NCBI GenBank assembly: GCA_963281255.1
Contig: OY725497.1
Location: 3,898,968 to 3,962,967 of the forward strand
Source: Aphrocallistes beatrix
Taxonomy: Eukaryota > Porifera > Hexactinellida > Sceptrulophora > Aphrocallistidae
DNA length: 64,000 nucleotides
Direction of reading: 5' to 3'
Both the position numbers and the translations under genes were made by a program. The notes beneath the pieces were generated by a model, which was given only the letters and a program-made list of their open reading frames with translations, was not told the DNA's origin and made no database searches. Shown here piece by piece: positions 11,473-22,414 of the stretch (positions are counted from its first letter, which is position 1; each line of letters begins with the position of its first letter).

Positions 11473-14400
11473 ATGGATCAGTTCTGTCAATGTTGCAACA
11501 CGCACCTCCTCCAACAGGAGCTGTTCCTCTCCCCCTGCTCCTGTACCACCTCCCTCCCCGTGTCCAACCCCTTCACCCAACCCCGTCTCCCCTCCCCCTC
11601 TCCCTCCCTCACCCTCCCGCCCAACATTCCTGCTCACGACCAGCTGGCCAGCATCGAAGACTCAGGTCTGCACGGGATCCAGGGCCCTTACGACGCGGAG
11701 GCGATTATGCGGGACTTCCCCACTAACCCGGACATGGACCGGGGCATGGACAACAACGAGACCGCTCTCACCATCGCGGCGGCCGGCGGGCACGACGACC
11801 TGGTGCAACTCCTGATAGAGAGGAAGGCAGACATCGAGCACAAGGACAAGAAGGGGCAGACCCCCCTCCTGCTGGCCTCCTACCAGGGCCACGACTCCAC
11901 AGTCCGCATCCTGCTGGAAAACGGGGCGGACATCGAGGCACAGTCGGACCGGACCAAGGACACGGCTCTCGCGGTGGCGTGCTCGGCCGGGCGGCTGGAC
12001 GTGGTGGACATCCTGGTGGCTAGGAGCGCGAATCTGGAGCACCGCAATCTCTCCGACTATACGCCCCTCAGCCTGGCCGCGTCAGGGGGGCACACGGCGA
12101 TCATCCGTCTCCTGTTGGACCACGGAGCGGACATAAACTCGCGCTCTGGCTCCAAGCTGGGCATATCTCCCCTCATGCTCGCCTCCATGAACGGACACGT
12201 CCAGGCGGTGCAGCTGCTGCTGGAGAGAGGATCGGACGTGAACGCTCAGATCGAGACGAACCGGAACACGGCCCTCACGCTGGCCTGCTTCCAGGGCAAG
12301 CACGAGGTGGTCACGCTCCTCCTGGACAGGAAGGCCAACTTAGAGCACCGAGCCAAGACAGGACTCACCCCCCTCATGGAGGCGGCGACTGGGGGGCACT
12401 ACGAGGTGGGGAGGCTGCTGTTGGACCATGAAGCCGATGTGAATGCGCCCCCTGTCCCCTCCTCCAAGGACACCGCCCTCACCATCGCAGCGGACAAGGG
12501 ACACGCCCGGTTCGTGGACCTGCTGGTGACCAGGGGGGCTGACATCGAAGTGAAGAACAAAAAGGGGAACTCTCCCCTCTGGCTAGCTTGTCACGGGGGA
12601 CACCTGGAGGTGATCAAGATCATGGTCCAGAGCTTGGTGGACGTGAACAGCATGGACAACCGCAAGGTCTCGTGTCTGATGATCGCGTTCCGGAGGGGAC
12701 ACCTCCACGTGACCTCGTACCTCGTGCTGCAGGTGACACAGTTCCCGTGCGACTCAGACTGTCTGAAACACCTCAACTCCCTCCTGGACCGGCCGGACCA
12801 GCGCAGCCGCTGCAAGGAGTGCTTCGAGGTGATTATGCGCGCCAAAGAGCGTCAGACGGAGGAAGCGAACAAACACGCGAGCATCCTCCTCCACGAGATC
12901 GACCTGGAGAAGCAGCAGGAGGAGAACAGGCGGGCTCAGGCGGCCAAGAAGCGCGCGAAGAAGAAAAAGCAGAAGGAGAAGAAGAAACTCTCCTTCGTCT
13001 CCAGCGAGGAGGCGCTCGCGGAGGGGGACAGGGACAGCGAGTCCTTCACCGAGTCCTACTCCGAGCACAGAGACGAGGGTACACCTCAACACTTCTTGGA
13101 GAGTAAGGGGGTGGACCTGAGGAGCAGATCCAGCTCTAGCGACGACCCCACCAGCCCGCTAGCCGAGTTCTCCTCCTCCACCCCGCTGTCCGAGAGGAAG
13201 AAGAGCGCGCCCAGTCTCCTGCTGCGCTCGGACTCTCCCGCCCCGGACAAGCCCCGCAGGAAGTCCAAGCCCAGCTCTAGCAGCAGCAACACCTCAGGCC
13301 CACCCACCCCCACCGACCCCGCCCCCCTCCTGGAGTCCGAGACGGACCAGAGCCTGCCCTCCCCCAGACGGCCGCGGAAGGAGGAGGGCTGGAAGGAGGT
13401 GGTGAAGAAGTCCAAGAAGATCACCATCCAGTCGGACGCAGTCAGCCGAGTGATCGGGCGCGCGGGCTACAACATCAACGCCGTCCGCGAGGCCTCCAAG
13501 GCGCACATCGAGCTGGACAAGAACGCGCGCCCGGGCCTGAACGCGACCATCACCATCCGCGGCTCGGCCGACGCGACCAAGCTGGCGAACAAGTACATCA
13601 CGGCGCTGGTGAACGACGCACACGCCACCATAGCGGACATCCTGCCCAAGGGCTCCTACAAGAAGACGGAGGCCACGAGGGGGCCTTCCGCTACCACGGG
13701 CTCTCCTCTCACCTCCCAACCCACCCCTGAGTCTCAGCCCCCCAACCCGGCGCCGCCCCGGTCCAGACAGGGGCTGCTCCCCACTCCCAAGAACCAGGGA
13801 CTGCTTCCCGCGCCCGGGTACTTCTCAGGCGCCAGCTACTCCTCCAGTGCCGCCAAGCCCGCTCCTGTCCCTCCCGCGGCCACCGGGTGGAAGCAGGGCC
13901 CCCTGCAGGACGTCCCCGCGGGGTCTAAGCCCAAGATCTCGCCTGCCTCTCTCCCTCCGGTCAAGCCTTCCCTCCAAGCCGTCCCGGCTATCAAGCCCGG
14001 CTCCGTCCCCGCCAAGGCCACCCTCGACAGCAAGCAGAGGTCTGTGCCTGCCCCCCTCGTGGACAGGAGTAAGGAGACCCCCTCACAGCCCCAGACCTCC
14101 CCTGACACCTCTAAGTCCCCTTCTGCCCCCTTCCTCAGCCCGACCGAGACGCAGCCGCTCCAGCCGCAATGGAAGTCCAAGTCCACCCCTCCTCCCTCCT
14201 CCACTTCTGCGACCTCTGACACCTTGTGCAACCTACCAGTCATCCCGGTAGCGCTAGGCACGTCTCTCACCTACCCGGACCACACACACAGTTCGGACAC
14301 ACAGAACGACAGGTGGCACCTCGACACAGACACCGAGTCGGATATAAATACGGACTCACTCCAGAATCCTATCACGCGTGACATCAGCCCCATTGGACCC

Positions 14401-15567
14401 CCCACCAAGAAGAGTGTCCCCCTCCCCCTAGTCCTCCCCCAGCAGAAGGAGGAGCTCGTCCCCATGAAGGAGCACCAGGTTCCCGCCAAGGCGCGCCCAG
14501 TGGAGCCCTGGAAACGGGATCTCTCGCTTGGAATGGAGGAACCACGCGGCCCCTTCCTCCCCACTCCAGTCACCTCCGCTCCCCAGCAGTACCCAGGGAG
14601 GATCAACCCCCTCGTCGCCATGGAGCAGTCCCGGTTCCCTCTACCATTCGACCTGCCCCCTGTCTCCAACCTATCAGCTGACTGCCCCACCTTCATTCCT
14701 AGCGAGCACGTGCTGATCCAAGCTCAGAGTCTGGCTAGCGACAACTTGATCCTCCCCAACATCCCCACAGGCCCTGCGATGCTCCCACCGGCCCCTGAAA
14801 TGCAGGATGCGATTCACACCTTTGTGATGAACCCTCACCAGCCACAGGTGCACCCTCAGCTGCACGTGCCTCCCCCCCATCCCATGCAGGACATGCTCCC
14901 CGGCCCCCGCCTCCACGTGATGGAGGTCCCCTACCAGCCCCCGCACGAGCAGATCGCCATGCAGGCGCGGAGACGCGAGTCCTACAACCCCGGCAGCGAA
15001 CAGTCGCACTTCATCAAGCCGGAGTCCCTGTGGACGGACGCGTACGGATACAACGAGTTCAATCGGGGCGCCGACAGCGGGGACGACATGCCCACCTACT
15101 TCCTGCCGCAGGGCATCACTAACGACAAGACCATGGATGAGCCTGTTCCCAGGGAGGAGCCGTTCCCTGTGGGGAATAGCACCGGCATGAAGAGGATACC
15201 GGGACCGATCGGTGCCGAAAGAAAGGAGAAAATTCAGATCCATAAGCGCACCTCCTCCCTCCCCAACAACCTCCCCTCCATGCGGCCCGTAGACGGAGTT
15301 CAGGAGGGACAGGGGGACCAGTCGGGGAGCGAATCGGAGACAGGCGAGGAGAGTCAGATGGGCGTGCTTCTGGTCGCGCTCGGACTAGGAGGGTACGCTT
15401 CACTGTTTGAGAAACACGAAATCGACGAGTCGGCGCTCCTCCTGATGACTGATGGAGATTTCGCCGAGATAGGTCTTCCGGAGGACGCGATCTACATACT
15501 GAAAGAGGCAGTGTCTCCTTGCGAGGGAGAGAACACGAGGCGGGCACTCCTCTCCTCAGAAACCTAG
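11473..15567 (+). CDS. ANKHD1: MASK-type ankyrin-repeat, KH and SAM domain protein
   Basis: Intronless 4.1-kb gene, 1364 residues. Order: short Cys-containing N-terminus, about ten ankyrin repeats (about 94-430) that match the second ankyrin block of human ANKHD1/ANKRD17, a Lys/Glu-rich coiled segment (about 460-520), a low-complexity Ser/Pro region, a KH domain (about 648-716, GxxG loop reads GRAG), a long Pro-rich region, and a C-terminal SAM domain (about 1295-1350). MASK proteins are cytoplasmic scaffolds that bind RNA and assist Hippo/Yorkie and JAK-STAT signalling (family knowledge). Human members have about 25 ankyrin repeats; the first block of about 15 is missing here. The SAM domain is not one I know from human MASK. 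Coding GC is far above the surroundings. Confidence 0.9.
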   Translation: MDQFCQCCNTHLLQQELFLSPCSCTTSLPVSNPFTQPRLPSPSPSLTLPPNIPAHDQLASIEDSGLHGIQGPYDAEAIMRDFPTNPDMDRGMDNNETALTIAAAGGHDDLVQLLIERKADIEHKDKKGQTPLLLASYQGHDSTVRILLENGADIEAQSDRTKDTALAVACSAGRLDVVDILVARSANLEHRNLSDYTPLSLAASGGHTAIIRLLLDHGADINSRSGSKLGISPLMLASMNGHVQAVQLLLERGSDVNAQIETNRNTALTLACFQGKHEVVTLLLDRKANLEHRAKTGLTPLMEAATGGHYEVGRLLLDHEADVNAPPVPSSKDTALTIAADKGHARFVDLLVTRGADIEVKNKKGNSPLWLACHGGHLEVIKIMVQSLVDVNSMDNRKVSCLMIAFRRGHLHVTSYLVLQVTQFPCDSDCLKHLNSLLDRPDQRSRCKECFEVIMRAKERQTEEANKHASILLHEIDLEKQQEENRRAQAAKKRAKKKKQKEKKKLSFVSSEEALAEGDRDSESFTESYSEHRDEGTPQHFLESKGVDLRSRSSSSDDPTSPLAEFSSSTPLSERKKSAPSLLLRSDSPAPDKPRRKSKPSSSSSNTSGPPTPTDPAPLLESETDQSLPSPRRPRKEEGWKEVVKKSKKITIQSDAVSRVIGRAGYNINAVREASKAHIELDKNARPGLNATITIRGSADATKLANKYITALVNDAHATIADILPKGSYKKTEATRGPSATTGSPLTSQPTPESQPPNPAPPRSRQGLLPTPKNQGLLPAPGYFSGASYSSSAAKPAPVPPAATGWKQGPLQDVPAGSKPKISPASLPPVKPSLQAVPAIKPGSVPAKATLDSKQRSVPAPLVDRSKETPSQPQTSPDTSKSPSAPFLSPTETQPLQPQWKSKSTPPPSSTSATSDTLCNLPVIPVALGTSLTYPDHTHSSDTQNDRWHLDTDTESDINTDSLQNPITRDISPIGPPTKKSVPLPLVLPQQKEELVPMKEHQVPAKARPVEPWKRDLSLGMEEPRGPFLPTPVTSAPQQYPGRINPLVAMEQSRFPLPFDLPPVSNLSADCPTFIPSEHVLIQAQSLASDNLILPNIPTGPAMLPPAPEMQDAIHTFVMNPHQPQVHPQLHVPPPHPMQDMLPGPRLHVMEVPYQPPHEQIAMQARRRESYNPGSEQSHFIKPESLWTDAYGYNEFNRGADSGDDMPTYFLPQGITNDKTMDEPVPREEPFPVGNSTGMKRIPGPIGAERKEKIQIHKRTSSLPNNLPSMRPVDGVQEGQGDQSGSESETGEESQMGVLLVALGLGGYASLFEKHEIDESALLLMTDGDFAEIGLPEDAIYILKEAVSPCEGENTRRALLSSET

Positions 15568-15960
15568 CCCCCTTAGCTAGCTCGAATCAAGCTCGATGAG
15601 CTTCCTAGTACTACACGACTATCATACTGGACTGAGCATGCTCCTTCCTCAATCAGTTCTACTTTAAGCTACTTTATGGACTCCTGTGCTGATACTTGCT
15701 TTGTTGTTAAGCTTGTTCAATGATGACGAGATGCCAGTTATAAAGGCCTTGATTCTCTTACGTAATTTAACTATTCGGGTTTACCATTAAAGTGTTTAAT
15801 TAAATAAATAATTATAATTTGTTTAGATATGGATTGGATACGTCTGACATAGCAAATGTTTTCAGAATTTCAGAAATACGAGTAGAGTAGGGTATTCTTA
15901 ATTTCCACCTCCCATCGATCGCTACGCAGCATAGTTATTTCTTATTTCAACTGTGTAGCA
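15568..15960. other. Spacer between MASK and TTLL11-like gene
   Basis: AT-rich. Contains a likely MASK polyadenylation region with AAATAAATAA near 15799. No other feature seen. Confidence 0.4.
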
Positions 15961-18900
15961 ATGCAGCCAGCAGCTGACAGATGTGCGGTGACAGGGAATT
16001 CCGAGACTGTAATCAGCACGCCGCTCGCTCCTGATGCTGTTTGTTGTGAGGAAGATAGTGCCACTCTATCTGACAGTGGAAGTGTACTTGCCTCGAAAGA
16101 ATTGGATCGGCTGTACCTCTCTGATGAGGGTACGTGTGTATTAGAACAATCTAAATTAAGCAGATACTATTGTATTACACTGAATATTGCTAGATATTAC
16201 AACGAAAACAAAAAAGAGTTCATTGAAGAAGAAAAATATTCGAGTAGACCTTACATTCGCTCGCACTACGGGACCTGCCATTGAGATGAGCGTGCGTAAA
16301 TTGAATTGGAAATGTTACACGGCTCCTCTCACTCCCAATCCTAAACTACCCTGTCAGATCTACTGGCAGGGGATGTCTCGTGAGGACCACATCGTTCCGA
16401 AAGGTAGGATGCACCTTGATGTGACGCCATCAGCTCTGCTTCCGAATAAATAATTGAATCGTCCTCGATTATAAACTATAAACTTCATAAACTAATTAAT
16501 TATTGGCATACGTTAATGAAGCTGATTCTGTTAGGTAGCTATGTGAGCAGATTCCCAGGATTGGGTGAGCTCTGCCACAAGAAGGATATGGCTCTAGCTC
16601 TGAACAGAATGAAGGGACTGTTCCCAGATGAATTTTCTTTCCATCCTGAGAGCTGGCTGCTCCCGGAGCAGTATGAACAGTTTCTAGCTTATTCAGAAAA
16701 ACACTCTAAACTCAAGAAATTCTATATCCTCAAGCCGAATCAAGGATCTCAAGGTCTGTATCAATAGCTTATAATCGCTGGATATTAATTTTACTGTCAT
16801 TTTCTCCAAATTGCCGTTTTTGGGCAAGATCGATCATATTTATGTTCGATCTTACCTTGCTTATAATGTACACCCGATCTATGCGGTTACTGGGGCAACT
16901 TAATCGAAATTAATAGTTTAATATATGGGGGCATTAATGGAGTAGTATCCTCCAACTAGCTCCAATTGAATTAAGTCGATTGATAACTAATTACTTTACA
17001 GCCCGAATCAGTGTAACATATTGTATGTAGATCTTAGTTTAGTTGTATATGTACGTTAAATTTAAGTCACCCAACTTTACTCTCACAAATACTTCGTTTA
17101 TTAATCAAATATAATCTTACAAAGGAATACTATACATTAGAGATTTGTTAGTTTACAGATGTAGTACCATGTTAAATGAACAGTGATAGCAGTCTACATT
17201 GGACATGGGAAGTGATTGAATTGAAAGTATTGTATTCCATTTGTCAATCGTGCAGGTGCGCGACAACGTACTAACAGATTTTGTTGTCATCCTGCACTGT
17301 GACACTAAATCGAGTCAGTGAACCATTAACTATAAATTAAAATGACTGTAGTAATACACAGGCTTTTGTTGTAGACTCTGTACCCCAGTAGCATTATAAC
17401 AGGGCTACGCACTGAAGTAGAATGGCTGTGAGATGATATATGCACTACATACGTACATGCATTCACCATTATGAAATATATTCTCAAACTGCACAGGTCT
17501 TGATTACAAACGCTATAAAATGATTGAACATGTTTATTATTCTGAGAAAACAAGACTGCGTGCAATACAGGCGATATTAAACATTCCACTTATTTTGAGT
17601 ATACTATCGAATATGGATAAATTACACATCTAATAGCATGACAACTTGGGGCATTTAATAGGGATTATACATAACTCAATGAACATATACAATTCAGAAT
17701 CACTCTCTAGCCTAATGTAAGGATTATTCATATCTCCACACCTTGCCTCAAAATGTGACAAATGTGGTGACCAATAAAATTGCTGCAAGGTTTTACTCTC
17801 ACAGCAGAATTTAATATAATTGGTTACTATGGAATAGACCTGACTCAATACACATAAACAACTCTCTAAACTTGAAATTTGATTGACTGAAATGAAAAAA
17901 ATTGTTTAAAACTCAATTAAGGTTGTATATTATGCGAATGCCCTACGAGTCACTTAATGGAGCTGCATTATCGGTCTATCGACCGACATTTATCCTCCTA
18001 CAGGGTTACATCTGGGGTTGTAATTAGTGAAGGAATTTGAGGAAATTCAAAACTAAATTATTTTTCATTGTTTCTCTTGCACTTTTTGTCGATCTATTGT
18101 ACCCAATTATAGTAACATCTGATCTATCATAGAGCATTTATTTCCTTGTTAGCATAACAGTTCGAATGTTGGTGGTTTGGAATGCGCTACGCAATTACGC
18201 GTCGAATTTCTAAGCTTTTAAAATCGATTCATAAGAATTCTTAACACCTCCTCAGTACAGAGTTGACAAGATGAGGTCATGCAATGATTGACTCGTGCGT
18301 CTAAATAAAGCTGAACTCATGACGAACGGAACGAAATACCAAATTCCCAAACTGAAACCAAGTACAGGCTGTGCTATCACAGCCTCGATTAGTATAAATA
18401 TCAGAATTGTACTTGCATATATATTCAAACACATTGGCTGATTTTATACTGAATTAACCTGAACAATGAAAGGATTTTCTCAATTGCTCAAAACCAACTT
18501 TGGCATCGACAAAGGCTCAAAATACCACAATTTCGACGAGAAGAACTCAGTGAAGAAAATATTCAAAGCCGTTATCAAACGAGTTTCAAAATCATCAGCT
18601 TTCAAGAGCCATAACAAGCCTCCGACTCGGCTAACAGTTGACCACATTTCTTCACCTTCTGACTTCAAGCACCTCATCCACTGGCCGTACATTCCTCAAG
18701 ATGGGGTTGCACAAGCCAGTCAAGTTAGCTAAACGAAACAACCCCTACTTATTTGCACCGCGCTGCGTCGGCTCACTTACATCAGCTCGCCTTTAATTCC
18801 TGCTAGTATTTTTAGTGACTTTACCTTCTTATTTCGTTTGTAAGGTTTATGCTGTAATTTTTTATAGATTTTCTTTCTAATTATTGTTGCGTGATTTCAC

Positions 18901-21900
18901 TTTTGAAATAAAGACTTGAAATTAAATCAGATTTTGAAATAAGCCTACTTGAGGGTTGGAATTGATTTTATACGTGCTCATTAGCCAGATAAAATATAAA
19001 TTTTTCAGAGAGCAAATTACAAGGATGTCTTCGTACCATTAAATAAGATACAAACTTGTTATTCAGCAATAAAATTAACTCGTCTAACAATACAGTCGCG
19101 TATCATATGGGACTTTATATTGGAAATAAGTGTAAGCTAAATGAATTGTTTATGATAAATTGTAACTCCATCTTCTGTCGGCAGAAAACAAGAATTTCAG
19201 TAAGTAGTGTTGGAAAGTACAAGTAACTAAATACAGCCACATTCACATGCCCACTTTCTTCAAACTCTGAATAAATAATGCACATAACTGCTTGCATATG
19301 AGATCTGATTGTGAGGTGTTTTCTACTAAGATTGTACAGACATCTTACGCATCCTGTTACGTTACATCCACGCATGTTTAAATAGCTTATAGATGGTTGT
19401 GTGGCCATTTTAGAAGTAGCTGCTATTGAATAAAGATAACGTTGACTAAATTAGTGCACATACCAGAAGCATTACTAGCTTTGGCCTAATTATCAATAAT
19501 TTTTCTTGTTTAATTAAGTTAAGACAAAATATGTTATTCTATCCATCGTAAACAAGTTTGGTCACAACAGCATACAGGCTAGAGAACACAACATCGATTA
19601 ATGAGGTATCAGATGTCAACAAATTCCCTTCACCTGAGTGTTGACGATGTAATTGTTGGTATGCCTTATGCGATAAAAATTGATCCTTAAGCTGATTCTA
19701 AAATAACTACGTTTGTAGTTGGTACAATTATTTCTACAGATATCGTACTACGTAAACTTGTGTTGCATTATATTTTTATTTTTCCTGAATATGGTATTAT
19801 GTAGAAGAATAAAAGTTTCAAATTTTAACATCTCATTATTTTTCGCTTAATACAATTTTTTTGTAAAATTTTATCTCGGATCTACCTACGAATATAGCTT
19901 TACAAATCAGACATACGTGTACTCACTGATTGATTTAAATAGTAGCGGACAAACAAACTGGAACATCAGTGCATCTGCTTTTGACTCATATCCGTGTGTA
20001 TAAATAAGGCTTATTCATTAAACTCTACACTGGGATTTTCAGATGCTAATGCACTGATCATCAATAATTAACTGATATTGCATACCTTCATTTAGCAATA
20101 CACAATATATTAGTCCTCATCGAGTAAGACACAACATCTAATGGTGCAATTTCCTTACTAATTATTATAATGTTAATGCATTCTATATATTAAAAATTAT
20201 TGTTTATAATATGCTAATTTTGTGTTTCAATTTTGCACACACCCTAAGAGCTGTGTGTGGTCGTGACGATTATCTATTGTGTAATCAAATCAATTATACA
20301 AATTTAAAATTTGTTGCTTAATATCATTATAAACAAGAAGTTTGATCGATAAACTTCCACAATTATAAACGTATACAAGTGGAATTTACAAAATGTCTAC
20401 TCTATCGTGGTTCCATGCAACCTACGTAACTCCAACGTTAGAACTTTACACCATACCGACACTTTTATTTCTGATACAAAACTCTTTAATTTTTTCCAGA
20501 CCTCTACGTATGTTTTAGCTAATTAAAACTGATACCCACCAATGATCCGCTCATTTTCTCATTTTGAAAGGGGAACTAGGAGGTATTGAAAAGTCGAGTG
20601 CGCATGCGCACATCGTTTGTGTTTGTTATGGTATATTTACACAACACTAGCCTTGCGGAAAATAATCAAGATGTCAGTAACAGCAGCCACGTGTACGTGA
20701 CGGCCACTTTTAGCCAGTCCTTTGAGTTCATCGTCACGTACACGTGGCTGCTGTTACTGACATCTTGATTATTTTCCGCAAGGCTAGTCAGTTGAGTAAA
20801 TATACCATAACAAACACAAACGATGATATGCGCATACGAACTCGACCCTTTTGAATGCGCATGCGCACTCGATCTTATGCGCATGCGCACTCGACTTTTC
20901 AATATATGGAGGTAGACATAGTTTGCTAGTTACGTAGTTTAAGATACTTGTATCTGCGTAATAATATGGTTTAGATTACGAAATGTGTACTTAAATGAGT
21001 GGAAAATTCTATTTTGAAATGATTCCTTCTTACTGTAGGAGTTTAATAATAATATTGCAAGATCCGAGTTCGTTCTAGTAGAGAGAATGCATCATTTCAA
21101 ACAGAATATTAAAATAGCATAACTTGATGAGTATACTGGCGTGTTTCCACTAATATAGTATACGATGGGAGGAACATATAGATATTAATAAATCAATAAG
21201 CAAGAATTGAATGTGTTCGGATTCTAAGAATGAAGTATTCGGATTAGCGAGGGCGAAGTAATATTTTATGCTAAATAACAATAACTGTAATCTAAAGCTT
21301 CTATTTACTGAATTTAATTACAGGTGAGGGCATCTACCTCTTCTCGAACCCCAAAGATAAAGTGAGTCTATTCGCCAATCCGAGCATGGTTCAAGAGTAC
21401 ATCTCTAACCCCCTGCTGCTAGAGGGGTACAAGTTCGATGTCCGTCTCTATGTCCTTCTTTTGGGTACGGACCCGCTAGAGGCGTATGTGAGTCGGACTG
21501 GAATGGCTCGATTCTGTACAGAGACTTACAAACACCCCAGTGTTAAGAATACTCACAAAACATTCATGCACCTCACCAACTATTCTCTGAACAAGCGAAG
21601 CGGGGACTACCAACACACGGACGAACCTGATACTGGCAGCAAACGAGTGGTGGGGCACGTGCTCGAGGATATGGAGCTGTTGGGGCATGACATAGACTTG
21701 CTCTGGGAGAGAATCGACACAGTGGTGGTACGGACGCTCCAAGCGATGTGTCCTGAAATCAAGATATGCATTAATTCTGGGATGCGCCGCGGGGTCTTAC
21801 CATCCCCTGACAGTTGCTTCCAGATCCTCGGGTTCGATCTTCTGTTTGATGATAAACTGAAAGTCTACCTGCTAGAAGTAAACTCACATCCCAGTCTGGC

Positions 21901-22414
21901 TATAGACTTTGATGAGCCAGTTCCGGACAAGCCAGGCCTAACCAAATCCATTCTGAGTCAGGTTGATATCGACATCAAGCTGCCAGTGGTACAGAATGCG
22001 TTTCAACTGGTGCGTAGAAGACAGAAAAAAGGTCCTGGTGTAGCTATCGAGGTCCCCGAAGGATCTTGCTACAAGAGGGTCGCACCAGACCTAGTACTAG
22101 ACGATTTATCTGCTCTAGAACCTGTTTCGAAAATGTTTGTGCAGTTCCTCAAACGAGAAACGGTTACTCTAGGAAACTCAGCCTTTAGAAGTTTCTTACG
22201 TTTCTACAAATTAACTCCTACTCTCATCTCAACAGCGGAAGCAGATCTGTTGTTCTTAAAGGCGACCCGCTCTTATACCAGCTACGAACTGAATGCCATT
22301 AACTTCCAACAGTTCTATTACATTATTTGTACACTCGCCAGTCTTAATTTCAAGCGAGATTCACTCATTGAGAACATTTCTCTTCTCCTGGAATTTTGTC
22401 TCAAGGAAAAGTAA
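15961..22414 (+). CDS. TTLL11: Tubulin polyglutamylase, TTLL11-like
   Basis: Four exons: 15961-16129, 16248-16403, 16535-16753 and 21324-22414, giving 544 residues in one frame. Introns 1-3 all split codons at phase 1 and have GT-AG ends. Intron 3 is 4.6 kb. The protein matches human TTLL11 from memory: KLNWKCY and IYWQG early, SRFPG, then LFPDEFSFHPESWLLP, the ATP-grasp block LKPNQGSQGEGIYL across the exon 3-4 join, the EYISNPLLL...KFDVRLYVLL block, FMHLTNYSLN, and LLEVNSHPSL with the metal-binding Glu and Asn. The enzyme adds glutamate chains to tubulin in cilia and other microtubules. It is shorter than human TTLL11 because the C-terminal tail is reduced. AATAAA lies near 22549. Confidence 0.9.
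16754..18465. other. TTLL11 intron 3, proximal part
   Basis: AT-rich intron DNA. A repeat end motif (GGAGCTGCATTATCGGTCTA, from 17959) lies here and has an inverted partner at 22693-22726, outside the gene. No coding region was recognised; open frames at 17326-17848 have no family resemblance. Confidence 0.5.
18393..18400 (+). promoter_or_regulatory. TATA box of CRIB-motif gene
   Basis: Exact TATAAATA, 66 bases upstream of the start codon at 18466. The same octamer precedes the three bZIP genes. Confidence 0.5.
18466..18732 (+). CDS. Small CRIB-motif protein (CDC42 effector-like)
   Basis: 88-residue open frame in intron 3 of the TTLL11-like gene, same strand. Residues about 60-72 read ISSPSDFKHLIHW, which fits the CRIB pattern ISxPxxFxHxxH that binds GTP-loaded Cdc42 or Rac. 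A basic stretch (KKIFKAVIKRVSK) precedes it, as in many CRIB proteins where it contacts acidic lipids. Size resembles the CDC42SE small effectors (about 80 residues). The usual Val-Gly after the last His is Trp-Pro here. A TATAAATA box lies 66 bases upstream and a polyadenylation signal AATAAA at about 18906. These flanks support a real nested gene and not chance coding. Expression is not shown. Confidence 0.7.
   Translation: MKGFSQLLKTNFGIDKGSKYHNFDEKNSVKKIFKAVIKRVSKSSAFKSHNKPPTRLTVDHISSPSDFKHLIHWPYIPQDGVAQASQVS
18733..20583. other. TTLL11 intron 3, middle part
   Basis: AT-rich DNA. It includes the polyadenylation signal of the CRIB gene near 18906. Nothing else recognised. Confidence 0.4.
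20584..20904. mobile_element. Foldback MITE, long inverted arms
   Basis: 321-bp element inside TTLL11 intron 3. It begins TATTGAAAAGTCGAG and ends with its reverse complement. Arms carry GCGCATGCGCAC repeats, and the inner part forms a long near-perfect palindrome around the CCACGTGTACGTGA sequence (20688-20701 pairs with 20735-20748). Flanks GGAGG on both sides suggest a degraded target duplication of about 8 bp. The terminal motif matches the right end of the element at 5696-6303, so both belong to one family. No coding capacity. Confidence 0.75.
21213..21253 (+). repeat. Fragment of pogo-like element
   Basis: About 41 bases matching the right end of the element at 55055-55386, with the GTGTTCGGATT...TTCGGATTAGCGAGGG pattern. 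Truncated remnant inside TTLL11 intron 3. Confidence 0.6.
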
